Positions 1 through 7,773 are shown, counted from the first letter of the stretch. The stretch is 17,137 nucleotides of DNA from an uncultured Atopobiaceae bacterium (GCA_944321005.1 CALUJT010000015.1:1-17137); one strand, 5' to 3'. Made by a program: numbers and translations. Notes: generated by a model from the letters alone, not told the origin.

Positions 1-1
1 G

Positions 2-622
2 AAGCTCGAGGCCGACCAGTGCGAGGGCCTCGTCGACAACCAGGTCTGCATCGTGGGCATGGGCCCGATCGTGAACGCCGGCGTCGACGTCACGGACATC
101 ACCACCGATCAGCTCAAGGGCATCTTCCTCGGCCAGATCACCGACTGGTCCGAGGTCGGCGGCAGCGACGGCGCCATCCAGGTCATCCAGCGCGAGGCCG
201 GCTCGGGCACCCGCGCCACTTTCGAGGCGGCGGTCCTCGGCGGCGAGACCGCGCCGGACAGCTTCCGCCCGGTCGCCGAGGTCGACTCCTCGGGCACCGT
301 GGTCGAGCAGGTTGCCGCCACCGAGGGCTCCATCTCCTACGTCGCGTTCAACTACATGGAGGGCGACGGCATCAAGGCCCTCACGGTGGGCGGCGTGGAG
401 CCCACGCAGGCCAACGTCGAGTCCGGCGACTTCACCATCTGGGCGTACGAGCACATGTACACCCGCGAGGACGAGGACGAGTCCACGGCTGCCGTGACCA
501 AGGCCTTCATCGAGTTCATGATGTCCGACGACTTTGCCGAGACCGTCGTCGAGGAGGGCTTCATCCCCATGGGCGACATGCAGGTCAAGAAGGACGCCGA
601 CGGCAACATCACCGCCGCCTAA
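2..622 (+). CDS. pstS: Phosphate ABC transporter substrate-binding protein PstS, 3' part
   Basis: PstS is the extracytoplasmic phosphate-binding component of the high-affinity Pst importer; in Gram-positive bacteria it is normally a lipoprotein. The reading frame is open from the window edge and 206 residues remain. The N-terminal part, including the expected signal peptide and lipobox, lies outside the window. Visible family features are the phosphate-binding loop REAGSGTR (bases 191-214), the preceding block DQLKGIFLGQITDWSEVGG, and the C-terminal block AFIEFMMSDDFAETVVEEGFIPMGDM. It is followed after 77 bases by pstC, which fixes its identity as the first known gene of the pst operon. The frame could be read from an internal ATG at 53, but coding clearly continues upstream of that, so the gene is partial. 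Confidence 0.93.
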   Translation, partial: KLEADQCEGLVDNQVCIVGMGPIVNAGVDVTDITTDQLKGIFLGQITDWSEVGGSDGAIQVIQREAGSGTRATFEAAVLGGETAPDSFRPVAEVDSSGTVVEQVAATEGSISYVAFNYMEGDGIKALTVGGVEPTQANVESGDFTIWAYEHMYTREDEDESTAAVTKAFIEFMMSDDFAETVVEEGFIPMGDMQVKKDADGNITAA

Positions 623-642
623 CGCAGCTCCTCCCTCCCTGC

Positions 643-671
643 GGCGGCGCCTCCCTTGCGGAGACGCCGCC
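643..671 (+). promoter_or_regulatory. Stem-loop in the pstS-pstC gap
   Basis: The 7-base arm GGCGGCG (643-649) pairs perfectly with CGCCGCC (665-671). Inside it, after one mismatch, CTCC (651-654) pairs with GGAG (660-663) around a five-base loop. No T-run follows, so it is not a classical intrinsic terminator. A hairpin directly after pstS could protect the pstS message or reduce read-through, giving more binding protein than channel; that role is inferred. Confidence 0.5.
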
Positions 672-699
672 GTTCCCTTGACGAGAAAGGCTCCTCCAT

Positions 700-1599
700 A
701 TGGCAAACCTCATGCCCAAGCGGAGGCTCGAGAACATAGGCCTGGGGATCACGGGCTTCTGCGTCGCGCTCGTCGCGCTCGTGGTCGTCACGCTCATCTT
801 CATGGTGGCCCAGCAGGGCCTCACCACGTTCTTCGTCGACGGCCTCAACCCGATCGACTTCTTCTTCGGCCAGAACTGGATCCCCGAGCAGGAGCGCTAT
901 GGTGCGCTGCCCATGATCGTGGGCTCCTTCGCCGTGACGCTGCTCTCGACCGTCTTCGCCCTGCCCGTCGCCCTTGGCTCCGCGATCTTTGTCGTGGAGG
1001 TGGCGCCCACCTTCGGCCGCCGCGTGTTCCAGCCCTTCATCGAGCTTCTCGTGGGCATCCCGTCGGTCGTCTACGGCGTGCTGGGCCTCTACGTGGTCAA
1101 CTCGCTCGTGAAGGCGATCTTCGGGGACGCCGCCCCCACCGGCGCCGGCATCCTCTCCGGCTCGATCGTGCTCGCCATCATGATTCTGCCCACCATCACC
1201 ACGCTCTCGATGGACGCGCTGCGCGCCGTGCCCAACCAGTACCGCGAGGGCTCCTACGCCCTGGGCTGCACGCGCTGGCAGACAACCTGGCACGTCGTGC
1301 TCAAGAGCGCCACGCCCTCCCTCATGACGGCGGTCATCCTGGGCATGACCCGAGCCTTCGGCGAGACCCTCGCCGTCCAGATGGTCATCGGCGGCGTCGA
1401 GCGCTCCATGCCCGCCGGTCTTCTCGACCCGGCGTCCACGCTCACGGCGGCGCTCACGGCCGGTCTCTCCAACGCGGTCTCGGGCTCGGTCTACTACCAT
1501 GCGCTCTGGTCGCTCGGCCTGATCCTGCTGGCGATGTCGCTCGTCTTCATCCTGATCATCCATCTCATCGGCAGGAAGGGGGCGAAGGCCAATGGCTAG
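700..1599 (+). CDS. pstC: Phosphate ABC transporter permease PstC
   Basis: PstC is one of the two integral membrane subunits that form the phosphate channel of the Pst importer. The 299-residue product has the family's usual size and several hydrophobic segments, at roughly 14-37, 73-100, 115-140, 150-170, 208-232 and 268-290. The cytoplasmic coupling (EAA) loop is clear at about residues 182-223, with REGSYALGCTRW and the conserved AFGET; this loop docks on PstB. The ATG at 700 follows GAGAAAGG (683-690) at a reasonable distance. The gene overlaps pstA by 8 bases, so the two permeases are probably translationally coupled and made in equal amounts. It is named PstC rather than PstA because it comes first in the operon and has the PstC-type N-terminus. 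Confidence 0.95.
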   Translation: MANLMPKRRLENIGLGITGFCVALVALVVVTLIFMVAQQGLTTFFVDGLNPIDFFFGQNWIPEQERYGALPMIVGSFAVTLLSTVFALPVALGSAIFVVEVAPTFGRRVFQPFIELLVGIPSVVYGVLGLYVVNSLVKAIFGDAAPTGAGILSGSIVLAIMILPTITTLSMDALRAVPNQYREGSYALGCTRWQTTWHVVLKSATPSLMTAVILGMTRAFGETLAVQMVIGGVERSMPAGLLDPASTLTAALTAGLSNAVSGSVYYHALWSLGLILLAMSLVFILIIHLIGRKGAKANG

Positions 1600-2536
1600 C
1601 GAGAAGATCGTGGCATCGCAGGGCCGCTCCGCGGAGCTCGACGCGCACGTCCGCCGCATCGACTCCCAGGACAAGGTCGCCACCGGAGTCCTCACCGTCA
1701 TCGTGGGCCTGGTCATGCTGCTCGTCGTGGCCATCATCGTCTACATCCTCGCGCGAGGCGCCGGCCGCGCGCTCGCGCCCGGGTTCCTCACCAACCCGTA
1801 CAACAACGAGGAGCTCCCCGGCATCCTCTACCAGCTGTGGGACTCCTTCTACATGCTCATCGTGACGCTCGTCATCTCGGTGCCCATCTCTCTTGGCGCC
1901 GCCATCTTCCTCGTGGAGTACGCGCCCGACAACTGGGTCACCTCCGCCGCCAAGACGGCCATTGAGACGCTCTCCTCGCTCCCCTCGATTGTCGTGGGCA
2001 TGTTCGGCTCGCTCTTCTTTGTGGTGACGCTGGGCTGGGGCATCTCCATCCTCGCCGGTGCGTGCGCCCTCACGATGTTCAACATCCCCATCCTGGTGCG
2101 CACCATCCAGCAGGCGCTCGAGGACGTGCCGCGCAGCCAGCGCGACGCCGCGCTCGCCATGGGCCTCACCCGCTGGGAGACCACGATCAACGTTCTTCTC
2201 CCCGCCGCCATGCCCGCCATCGTGACCGGCATCGTGCTCTCCGCGGGCCGCGTCTTCGGCGAGGCCGCCGCGCTCATCTTCACGGCCGGCTCCGCGCCCG
2301 CTCGCCTCAACTTCGCGAACCCGTTCAACTTCATGAGCCCCACCTGCCCGTTCAACATCTTCCGCCCGGCCTGCTCGCTCGCCGTCTACATCTGGCGACT
2401 CACCTCCGAGCCCACGGCCGGCTCCACGGAGATCGTCTGGGGTACCGCGACGGTTCTTCTCGCCTGCGTGCTCCTGTTCAACCTGCTTGCCCGCCTGCTC
2501 GGCAAGCTCCTCTCGAGGAGGCTGACCGCAGAATGA
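1592..2536 (+). CDS. pstA: Phosphate ABC transporter permease PstA
   Basis: PstA is the second channel-forming permease of the Pst importer and pairs with PstC. The 314-residue product has a predicted cytoplasmic N-terminus of about 30 residues, a first membrane segment at about 30-53 and further segments through about 282-305. The coupling loop sits at about 184-224 (RDAALAMGLTRW followed by RVFGEAAAL). Residues 240-262 form a loop with two cysteines (C252, C261) before the last membrane segments; whether these form a disulfide cannot be told from sequence. The ATG at 1592 lies inside the end of pstC and is preceded by GGAAGGGGG. The stop overlaps the next start as ATGA, so pstA and pstB are probably coupled in translation. 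Confidence 0.95.
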   Translation: MASEKIVASQGRSAELDAHVRRIDSQDKVATGVLTVIVGLVMLLVVAIIVYILARGAGRALAPGFLTNPYNNEELPGILYQLWDSFYMLIVTLVISVPISLGAAIFLVEYAPDNWVTSAAKTAIETLSSLPSIVVGMFGSLFFVVTLGWGISILAGACALTMFNIPILVRTIQQALEDVPRSQRDAALAMGLTRWETTINVLLPAAMPAIVTGIVLSAGRVFGEAAALIFTAGSAPARLNFANPFNFMSPTCPFNIFRPACSLAVYIWRLTSEPTAGSTEIVWGTATVLLACVLLFNLLARLLGKLLSRRLTAE

Positions 2537-3336
2537 CAGACATCACCAACATGGCCGGCGCCGGCGAGAAGGGCGGCTCCCTGCTCACCACCAAGGACGT
2601 GACCGTCACCTACGACCTCACGCACGAGGCGCTTCACAAGACCTCGCTCACCTTTGAGAAGGGTCAGGTCACGGCGCTCATCGGCCCCTCCGGCTGCGGC
2701 AAGTCCACGTTCCTGCGCTGCCTCAACCTCATGAACCGCGAGATTCCCAAGTGCTCCATCGGCGGCGAGATCTTCTACCACGGGCGCGACATCAACACGC
2801 CCAAGGAGAACCTCTTCGAGCTGCGCAAGTCCATCGGCATGGTCTTCCAGCAGCCCACGCCCTTCCGCAAGTCCATTCGCGAGAACATCCTGTTCGCCCC
2901 CAAGAAGCACGGCCGCGTGAGGACCAAGGCCGAGGAGGACGAGCTCGTGGAGACGTCGCTTCGGCAGGCGGCGCTCTGGGACGAGGTCAAGGACAAGCTC
3001 AGGCAGTCCGCGCACGCCCTCTCGGGCGGCCAGCAGCAGCGCCTGTGCATCGCGCGCACCCTCGCGATGAAGCCGGACGTGGTGCTCTTTGACGAGCCCT
3101 GCTCCGCCCTCGACCCCATCTCCACCTTTGCCATCGAGGAGACCATCCGCGACATCGCCTCCACCGGCATCTGCGAGATCATTGTCACGCACAACATGGA
3201 GCAGGCCACGCGCGTCTCCGACCGCACCGCCTTCTTCTACGTGGGCGACATGGTGGAGACCGGCACCACGCAGCAGATCTTCCGCAACCCGCGCGACCAG
3301 CGCCTCATCGACTATCTGACCGGCCGCTTCGGCTAA
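2533..3336 (+). CDS. pstB: Phosphate ABC transporter ATP-binding protein PstB, first copy
   Basis: This is the cytoplasmic ATPase that powers phosphate import through PstC/PstA. The 267-residue protein has all nucleotide-binding motifs: Walker [10 protein letters not shown] (51-59), Q-loop VFQQPTPF (Q106), signature LSGGQQQR (163-170), Walker B VVLFDE (183-188) and switch histidine in THN (H220). The start is the ATG at 2533, which overlaps the pstA stop as ATGA; the open frame runs further upstream, but only inside pstA. It is clearly different in sequence from the second pstB just downstream. It carries about 18 extra N-terminal residues rich in Gly and Ala before the ABC fold, and has Phe in the Walker B position where the second copy has Met. 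Confidence 0.94.
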   Translation: MTDITNMAGAGEKGGSLLTTKDVTVTYDLTHEALHKTSLTFEKGQVTALIGPSGCGKSTFLRCLNLMNREIPKCSIGGEIFYHGRDINTPKENLFELRKSIGMVFQQPTPFRKSIRENILFAPKKHGRVRTKAEEDELVETSLRQAALWDEVKDKLRQSAHALSGGQQQRLCIARTLAMKPDVVLFDEPCSALDPISTFAIEETIRDIASTGICEIIVTHNMEQATRVSDRTAFFYVGDMVETGTTQQIFRNPRDQRLIDYLTGRFG

Positions 3337-3353
3337 GGGGGAGGGACAAGAAC

Positions 3354-4142
3354 ATGGCAGGCACCAACGACTCCCATCGCAGCATCGCCGAGGCCCAGAC
3401 GGCCATCACCATCCGCGACTTCGACCTGTGGTACGGGGACTTCCAGGCGCTCAAGAAGATCAACCTCGAGATTCCGCGCAACCGAGCGACGGCCTTCATC
3501 GGCCCGTCCGGCTGCGGCAAGTCCACGCTGCTGCGCACCTTCAACCGCATGTGCGACTTCGTGGAGTCCGTGCGCACCGAGGGCACGATCGAGTTCGACG
3601 GGCAGGACATCTTCCAGATGGACGCCAACGCCCTGCGCGTCTACGTGGGCATGGTCTTCCAGCACCCCAACCCCTTCCCCATGAGCATCCGCGAGAACAT
3701 CCTCTACGGCCCCAAGCGCATGCGTCGCATCTCGAAGGCCGAGGGGGACGAGATCTGCGAGCGCTGCCTCACGCGCGCGGCGCTCTGGGACGAGGTCAAG
3801 GACAAGCTCGACAAGAGCGGCCTGGGCCTCTCCGGCGGCCAGCAGCAGCGCCTCTGCATCGCGCGGGCGCTTGCCACCGACCCGGAGATCCTGCTCATGG
3901 ACGAGCCCACGTCGGCGCTCGACCCCATCTCCACGAGCATGGTCGAGCAGCTCATGACCGAGCTCTCCGAGGACCACACCGTCGTCGTGGTGACGCACAA
4001 CATGCAGCAGGCCACCCGCGTGGCCGACAAGACCGCATTCTTCTATCTGGGCGAGCTCATCGAGGAGGGCCCCACGCGCGAGCTCTTCGGCAACCCCAAG
4101 CAGGAGCGTACGCAAGAGTATCTCTCAGGGAGGTTCAGCTAA
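3354..4142 (+). CDS. pstB: Phosphate ABC transporter ATP-binding protein PstB, second copy
   Basis: This is a second, complete Pst ATPase of 262 residues. Its motifs are Walker [10 protein letters not shown] (50-58), Q-loop VFQHPNPF, signature LSGGQQQR (159-166), Walker B ILLMDE (179-184) and H-loop THN (H215). It is closer to the canonical PstB consensus than the upstream copy, for example in [12 protein letters not shown] and [16 protein letters not shown]. The ATG at 3354 follows a GGGGGAGGG site after a 17-base gap. Tandem pstB genes are known from other Gram-positive bacteria. The two products could form a heterodimer or alternative homodimers, and the sequence does not decide this. The stop overlaps the first base of the phoU start. 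Confidence 0.94.
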   Translation: MAGTNDSHRSIAEAQTAITIRDFDLWYGDFQALKKINLEIPRNRATAFIGPSGCGKSTLLRTFNRMCDFVESVRTEGTIEFDGQDIFQMDANALRVYVGMVFQHPNPFPMSIRENILYGPKRMRRISKAEGDEICERCLTRAALWDEVKDKLDKSGLGLSGGQQQRLCIARALATDPEILLMDEPTSALDPISTSMVEQLMTELSEDHTVVVVTHNMQQATRVADKTAFFYLGELIEEGPTRELFGNPKQERTQEYLSGRFS

Positions 4143-4837
4143 TGGTCATCAGCACCCGCACCAAGTTCACCGACCAGCTCAACGAGGTCGAGGAGTACAT
4201 CAGGCGCTTTGGCGAGAAGACCGTGGCGGACGTCCGCGCCGCCGGGCTCGCCGCCAACGGGGACAAGGGCGCCGCCGAGGGCGTCATGGACGGCCGCAAG
4301 GCGGAGGACCGCCTGCGCTCCGCCATCGAGAACACCTGCCTCGACATCATGCTGCTCCAGCAGCCGCTCATCGGCGTGGACCTGCGCTTCGTCTCGGGCG
4401 CCTTCCGCATGGTGAGCGACCTCTCCCACATCGACTCCATGACGCGCGACGCGGTCTTCCTCTCTGAGGACATCCCCGAGAAGGCCTCCAGGAAGATCGA
4501 GGCCGAGATCTCCCAGATGAGCGAGCAGGCCGCCGCCATGGTCGAGAAGGCCGTCGACGCCTTCTGCGCCTCCGACGTCCAGAGGGCCCAGGAGGTCATG
4601 GAGGCCGACAACGCGGTGAACGAGCTCTACGTCGCCGTGGAGGACAAGCTCGTGGGCCTCATCCGCGACGGCAAGGCCTCCGCGCAGTACCTGCCGGAGC
4701 TCCTCATGGTCGCCAAGTACTTCGAGCGCATGGGCGACCTTGCCAAGCGCATCGCCGCCTGGGCCATCTTCCGCGTGACAGGCGAGCACGTCGTCGCCGA
4801 GAAGGCGAGCCAGAGGCAGGCTGCGGCCGCGGAGTAG
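4142..4837 (+). CDS. phoU: Phosphate signalling complex protein PhoU
   Basis: PhoU is a cytoplasmic helical protein that links the Pst transporter to the PhoR kinase and keeps the Pho response off when phosphate is plentiful. The 231-residue product has the two-repeat layout of the family. QPLIGVDLRFV (74-84) belongs to the first three-helix bundle, and YFERMGDLAKRI (193-204) matches the metal-binding motif of the second. The corresponding motif of the first bundle reads DLSHIDSM (93-100) instead of the usual DLERIGD, so one metal site may be altered. A loop of about 20 residues (33-52, rich in Gly and Ala) separates the first two helices. The ATG at 4142 overlaps the pstB stop codon by one base and follows AGGGAGG; the open frame upstream of it is inside pstB. 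Confidence 0.92.
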   Translation: MVISTRTKFTDQLNEVEEYIRRFGEKTVADVRAAGLAANGDKGAAEGVMDGRKAEDRLRSAIENTCLDIMLLQQPLIGVDLRFVSGAFRMVSDLSHIDSMTRDAVFLSEDIPEKASRKIEAEISQMSEQAAAMVEKAVDAFCASDVQRAQEVMEADNAVNELYVAVEDKLVGLIRDGKASAQYLPELLMVAKYFERMGDLAKRIAAWAIFRVTGEHVVAEKASQRQAAAAE

Positions 4838-4878
4838 GGTACAGTAGGATGGGTTTCGAGCGTCGGGAAGGAACTGCG
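4838..4878 (+). promoter_or_regulatory. Possible -10 element and SD that set the response regulator start
   Basis: TACAGT at 4840-4845 fits a TAnnnT -10 box; no good -35 is seen upstream. GGGAAGGA at 4865-4872 is a strong SD six bases before the GTG at 4879. If transcription starts about 7 bases after the -10 box, the upstream ATG at 4849 would be at or before the transcript start, which favours the GTG. The regulator could also simply be read from the pst operon. Confidence 0.3.
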
Positions 4879-5559
4879 GTGGTCTACTACGTGGAGGACG
4901 ACAAGAACATCCGGGAGCTCACGGTCTACGCCCTCGGCCAGGGCGGCATCGAGGCGCGCGGCTGCGCCGATGACGCCGAGTTCCGTCGCGCCTGCGCCGA
5001 GCGCACGCCCGACGCCGTCCTTCTCGACATCATGCTGCCGGATGCGGACGGGCTGGAGATCCTGGCCCGTCTGCGTCGCACCCCGGGGCTCTCGCACGTG
5101 CCGGTGATGATGCTCACCGCCAAGGACACCGAGCTCGACACCGTGAAGGCCCTGGACTCGGGCGCGGACGACTACCTCTCCAAGCCCTTTGGCATGATGG
5201 AGATGGTGAGCCGCACGCGCGCGCTCCTGCGCCGCTCCGGGCGTGAGGCCGCGGCGGCGGAGAAGCCCGCGTCGCTCGTCTCCGGTGAGGTGACCCTCTG
5301 GCCCGAGCGCCGCGAGGTCACCGTGGAGGGGCGCGAGGTCCAGCTCACCATGCGCGAGTTCGACCTGCTGGAGTTCCTCATGCGCTCTCCCGGCGTGGTC
5401 TTCTCGCGCGAGACGCTCCTCCAGCGCGTCTGGGGCTGGGACTTCGACGGTGGCTCGCGCACGGTTGACGTGCACGTCCAGCAGATTCGCGCCAAGCTGG
5501 GCGACTCGTCTGACCTCATCGAGACCGTGCGCGGCGTGGGCTATCGCGTCCGCGGCTAG
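4879..5559 (+). CDS. OmpR-family response regulator, PhoP/RegX3/PhoB-like
   Basis: This is a DNA-binding response regulator of a two-component system, expected from context to control phosphate-starvation genes. With the GTG start at 4879 it has 226 residues. The receiver domain (1-115) shows the acidic pocket (E6, D7, D8), phosphoacceptor D50 in LLDIMLPD, conserved T80 and the lysine K102 in LSKPF. A winged-helix output domain fills the C-terminal half and ends with the typical ETVRGVGYRVRG. I chose the GTG because it has the strong SD GGGAAGGA and puts VYYVEDD at the N-terminus, as in related regulators; an ATG at 4849 would add 10 residues with no receiver homology. It sits between phoU and the sensor kinase. 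Exact orthology (PhoP, PhoB or RegX3) is not settled by sequence alone. Confidence 0.9.
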   Translation: MVYYVEDDKNIRELTVYALGQGGIEARGCADDAEFRRACAERTPDAVLLDIMLPDADGLEILARLRRTPGLSHVPVMMLTAKDTELDTVKALDSGADDYLSKPFGMMEMVSRTRALLRRSGREAAAAEKPASLVSGEVTLWPERREVTVEGREVQLTMREFDLLEFLMRSPGVVFSRETLLQRVWGWDFDGGSRTVDVHVQQIRAKLGDSSDLIETVRGVGYRVRG

Positions 5560-5570
5560 GTATGACAATG

Positions 5571-5683
5571 GGGGCTGACAGTTTGCCCGGGTCTTGACAG
5601 TTTGCCCGGGTCTAACTGTCAACTACTCTGGTTGACAGTTAGACCCGGGCAAACTGTCAAGACCCGGGCAAACTGTCAGCCCC
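5571..5683. repeat. Perfect 53-bp inverted repeat built from 19-bp units
   Basis: Arms 5571-5623 and 5631-5683 are exact reverse complements around a 7-base spacer (TACTCTG). Each arm holds two tandem copies of TGACAGTTTGCCCGGGTCT (5576-5594 and 5595-5613 on the left), so the unit appears four times, two in each orientation. Each unit also contains the palindrome CCCGGG. A second outer pairing, TGACA (5563-5567) with TGTCA (5687-5691), extends the symmetry. It fills the gap between the response regulator and the kinase. In RNA it would form a very stable hairpin 38 bases before the kinase start; in DNA it could extrude a cruciform. No T-run follows it. Confidence 0.95.
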
Positions 5684-5721
5684 GACTGTCACGCCACGCC
5701 CCGGCGCAAGGAGGAGGACGA

Positions 5722-7113
5722 ATGACCAGGCAGCCAGGCGGAAAGGGTTCGCTCTCGTACAGGATGTTCGTTGCCCTCGTGGTGGCGTGCGCCAGCGTGG
5801 CCGTCGTGGTTACCGCGGCGGCCTCCCTGCTCTACCAGTCAGCCTTCCTCGCGGACGAGCACGAGCAGCTCGCGGCCGAGTGTCTGACCCTGGCGTCGCT
5901 CCTGGACCAGACGGATGACGACGCGAAGGTGCTCTCCGTGCTCGACCTCGGGGAGATCCGCGCCACCCTCATAGACCCCGACGGCTCGGTCACCTTCGAC
6001 TCCCGGGCGGACGCCGAGACGCTGGAGAACCACGGCGACCGCCCCGAGGTCGTGAACGCCTTCGAGTCCGGATCCGGCACCTCCGAGCGCGCGAGCGACA
6101 CGGTGGGCTACACGAGCATCTACGAGGCCGTGCGTCTGGAGTCCGGCCAGGTCATGCGCCTCTCCGTGGACCGCGCCGGCGTGCTCGCGTTTCTCGTGCA
6201 GGACATCGTGCTCCTGGTTCTTCTCGCCGTGGCGCTGGTGGCCGCGAGCTGGGTGGTCTCGCACCGGCTGTCGCGCCGCTTCGTGCGGCCCATCCTGGAG
6301 ATCGACCCGTCCTCCGGCGACGGTGTCGCTCCCTACGTTGAGCTCGACCCTCTGGTCACGCGCCTGAACGAGCAGCACGAGGAGCTGCTCCACCGCATGC
6401 GCGCCGTCCAGGACGCGGCGGACCTGCGCCGCGAGTTCACCGCCAACGTGACGCACGAGCTCAAGACCCCCATCGCCTCCATCCAGATGGCAGCCGAGCT
6501 CATCCGCGACGGCATCGCCAAGAAGAAGGACGTCCCCGAGTTCGCGGGACGCATCTACGACGACGCGCGGCGCCTCTCAAGCCTGGTGAGCGACATCCTC
6601 ACGCTCTCGAAGCTCGACGACTCCGAGCGCAACGGCAACCAGGAGCTCTTTGGCCCCTCCGAGCCCGTCGACCTGCTCTCTGTTGCCCGCGACGTGGCGG
6701 ACCGCCTTGCGCCTAAGGCCCGCAGAAGCAGCGTCACCGTGAGTGTGGGCGGCGTCTCGTGCCCCGTGCGCGGAAACGCGCGTCTGCTGGACGAGCTCGT
6801 CACTAACCTGTGCGACAACGCCATCCGCTACAACCGGGTGGACGGCAAGGTCTACGTCTGGGCCCTGCCGGTGGACGGCCGCCCCGCCGTGCGCGTGAGC
6901 GACACCGGGATCGGCATTCCCGCCGAGTCGCGGGACAAGGTCTTCGAGCGCTTCTACCGCGTGGACAAGGGGCGAAGCCGCGACATGGGCGGCACCGGCC
7001 TGGGCCTTGCCATCGTCAAGCACGCGGCGGCCTACCACGGCGCCGAGATCAGGCTCGAGAGCGAGGTCGGCAAGGGGACCACGGTCACCGTGCTCTTCCC
7101 CCCGCAGCCGTAG
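5722..7113 (+). CDS. Sensor histidine kinase, PhoR-like
   Basis: This is a membrane sensor kinase paired with the response regulator upstream, by context the phosphate-starvation sensor. The 463-residue protein has a first membrane segment at about 13-38, an extracytoplasmic domain of about 120 residues, and a second segment at about 160-179. A HisKA domain follows with H245 in FTANVTHELKTP, then a HATPase domain with N-box LCDNAIRYN (363-371), G1 box DTGIGIP (394-400) and G2 box GTGLGL (424-429). The ATG at 5722 follows a strong AAGGAGGAGG site (5709-5718). The open frame upstream runs into the palindrome and is not part of the protein. Between the second membrane segment and HisKA there is only a weak HAMP-like stretch and no obvious PAS domain, unlike the classical enterobacterial PhoR. 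That it responds to phosphate is inferred from position. Confidence 0.9.
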   Translation: MTRQPGGKGSLSYRMFVALVVACASVAVVVTAAASLLYQSAFLADEHEQLAAECLTLASLLDQTDDDAKVLSVLDLGEIRATLIDPDGSVTFDSRADAETLENHGDRPEVVNAFESGSGTSERASDTVGYTSIYEAVRLESGQVMRLSVDRAGVLAFLVQDIVLLVLLAVALVAASWVVSHRLSRRFVRPILEIDPSSGDGVAPYVELDPLVTRLNEQHEELLHRMRAVQDAADLRREFTANVTHELKTPIASIQMAAELIRDGIAKKKDVPEFAGRIYDDARRLSSLVSDILTLSKLDDSERNGNQELFGPSEPVDLLSVARDVADRLAPKARRSSVTVSVGGVSCPVRGNARLLDELVTNLCDNAIRYNRVDGKVYVWALPVDGRPAVRVSDTGIGIPAESRDKVFERFYRVDKGRSRDMGGTGLGLAIVKHAAAYHGAEIRLESEVGKGTTVTVLFPPQP

Positions 7114-7115
7114 CT

Positions 7116-7192
7116 TGCACATTTTGCACTTTTTGGGACGTGCCTGAAACGTGCAGATTCTTGCACGTTTCAGGCACGTCCCAAAATGTGCA
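7116..7192. repeat. Palindromic interspersed repeat, copy 1
   Basis: A perfect 25-bp stem pairs 7131-7155 with 7162-7186 around the loop GATTCT. Outer arms TGCACA (7116-7121) and TGTGCA (7187-7192) continue the pairing, with a 9-base bulge at 7122-7130 that looks like a small duplication (ATTTTGCAC-type). The core from GGGACGTGCC to GGCACGTCCC is nearly identical to the repeat at 9564-9611. Ts lie before and As after the stem, the reverse of an intrinsic terminator, so it is unlikely to end transcription that way. It lies 2 bases after the kinase stop codon. Confidence 0.9.
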
Positions 7193-7205
7193 GCGCCGAA
7201 ACTCC

Positions 7206-7236
7206 CTGTCAGGTTTTCACCCTCCGTGCGTATCGT
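7206..7236 (+). promoter_or_regulatory. Candidate promoter of the sigma factor gene
   Basis: CTGTCA (7206-7211) and TATCGT (7231-7236) are a possible -35/-10 pair with a long 19-base spacer. TGTCAGGTTTTC followed by CGTATC could instead be an ECF-type promoter, which would fit autoregulation of the gene downstream. Both readings are weak. Confidence 0.25.
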
Positions 7237-7265
7237 AGGTAGAGGCACCGGGGAGGGGAGGGGAC

Positions 7266-7773
7266 GTGAGCGCGGGACATCGGGCCGAGCGGCTGGTCAA
7301 CGACTACGCGGACCTCATCAAGCGCCTTTCCTACACCTATCTGGGCACAGCCGCGGACGCGGAGGACGTGTGCCAGGAGGTCCTCCTTAAGTTGCTCGAC
7401 CGTGCGGAGCCCTTTGCGGGCCCGGAGCACGAGCGTGCCTGGGTGGTGCGCGTCACGGCCAATCGCTGCAAGGACCTGCTCCGACGCCGCTCCGCGCGCC
7501 CGACGCTCCCTCTTGACGAGGCCTCGGAGCCATTCGCCCCGGAACCGGGGGGATGACCGCGCGCGAGCCGAGCTCGTCCTGCGCGCGGTCATGCGCCTTC
7601 CGCTCGAGTATCGCGAGGCCATCTTCCTGCGCTACTACGAGAACTACTCCATTCGTGACGTTGCCCGGGCGTGCGGCTGCGGCGAGGACGCGGCGGCCCA
7701 GCGCCTGAGTCGGGGCCGCGCAAAGCTGAGGGTGCTGCTCAAGGAGGCTGGTTACGATGAAGAGGGTCTTTGA
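7266..7773 (+). pseudogene. ECF-type sigma-70 factor, frameshifted in the linker
   Basis: Two reading frames together encode one small sigma factor. The first, from GTG 7266 to the stop at 7554-7556, encodes region 2 (YADLIKRLSYTYLG, DAEDVCQEVLLKLLDR, RAWVVRVTANRCKDLLRR). The second, one base out of phase and ending at 7773, encodes region 4 (VLRAVMRLPLEYREAIFLRYYENYSIRDVARACG and the AQRLSRGRAKLR recognition helix). The switch lies at six Gs (7547-7552): with five Gs a continuous 168-residue protein results, normal for an ECF factor. As written, translation stops after 96 residues and region 4 is lost, unless a ribosomal or polymerase slip occurs. An ATG at 7591 could start a 60-residue region-4 fragment. 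GGGGAGGGGAGGGG upstream is a strong SD. The end overlaps the next gene by 17 bases, the usual sigma/anti-sigma layout. Mutation, phase-variable tract and sequencing error are all possible. Confidence 0.82.

Noticed and set aside
619..1737. Long open frame on the - strand opposite pstC
   Set aside because: Low-complexity His/Arg/Asp-rich product typical of an antisense shadow in high-GC DNA; pstC is well supported.
5594..5637. Exact TTGACA hexamers inside the large palindrome as -35 boxes
   Set aside because: No -10-like hexamer lies 16-18 bases downstream of either, and the hexamers are part of the repeat unit.
5571..5683. CRISPR array
   Set aside because: The repeats are adjacent or inverted with no unique spacers, and there are no cas genes.
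5602..5721. Upstream extension of the kinase reading frame to an ATG inside the palindrome
   Set aside because: It would translate the hairpin itself; the ATG at 5722 has a strong SD and the protein starts normally there.
7131..7186. Palindrome after the kinase as an intrinsic terminator
   Set aside because: It has Ts before and As after the stem, the opposite of what termination needs on either strand.
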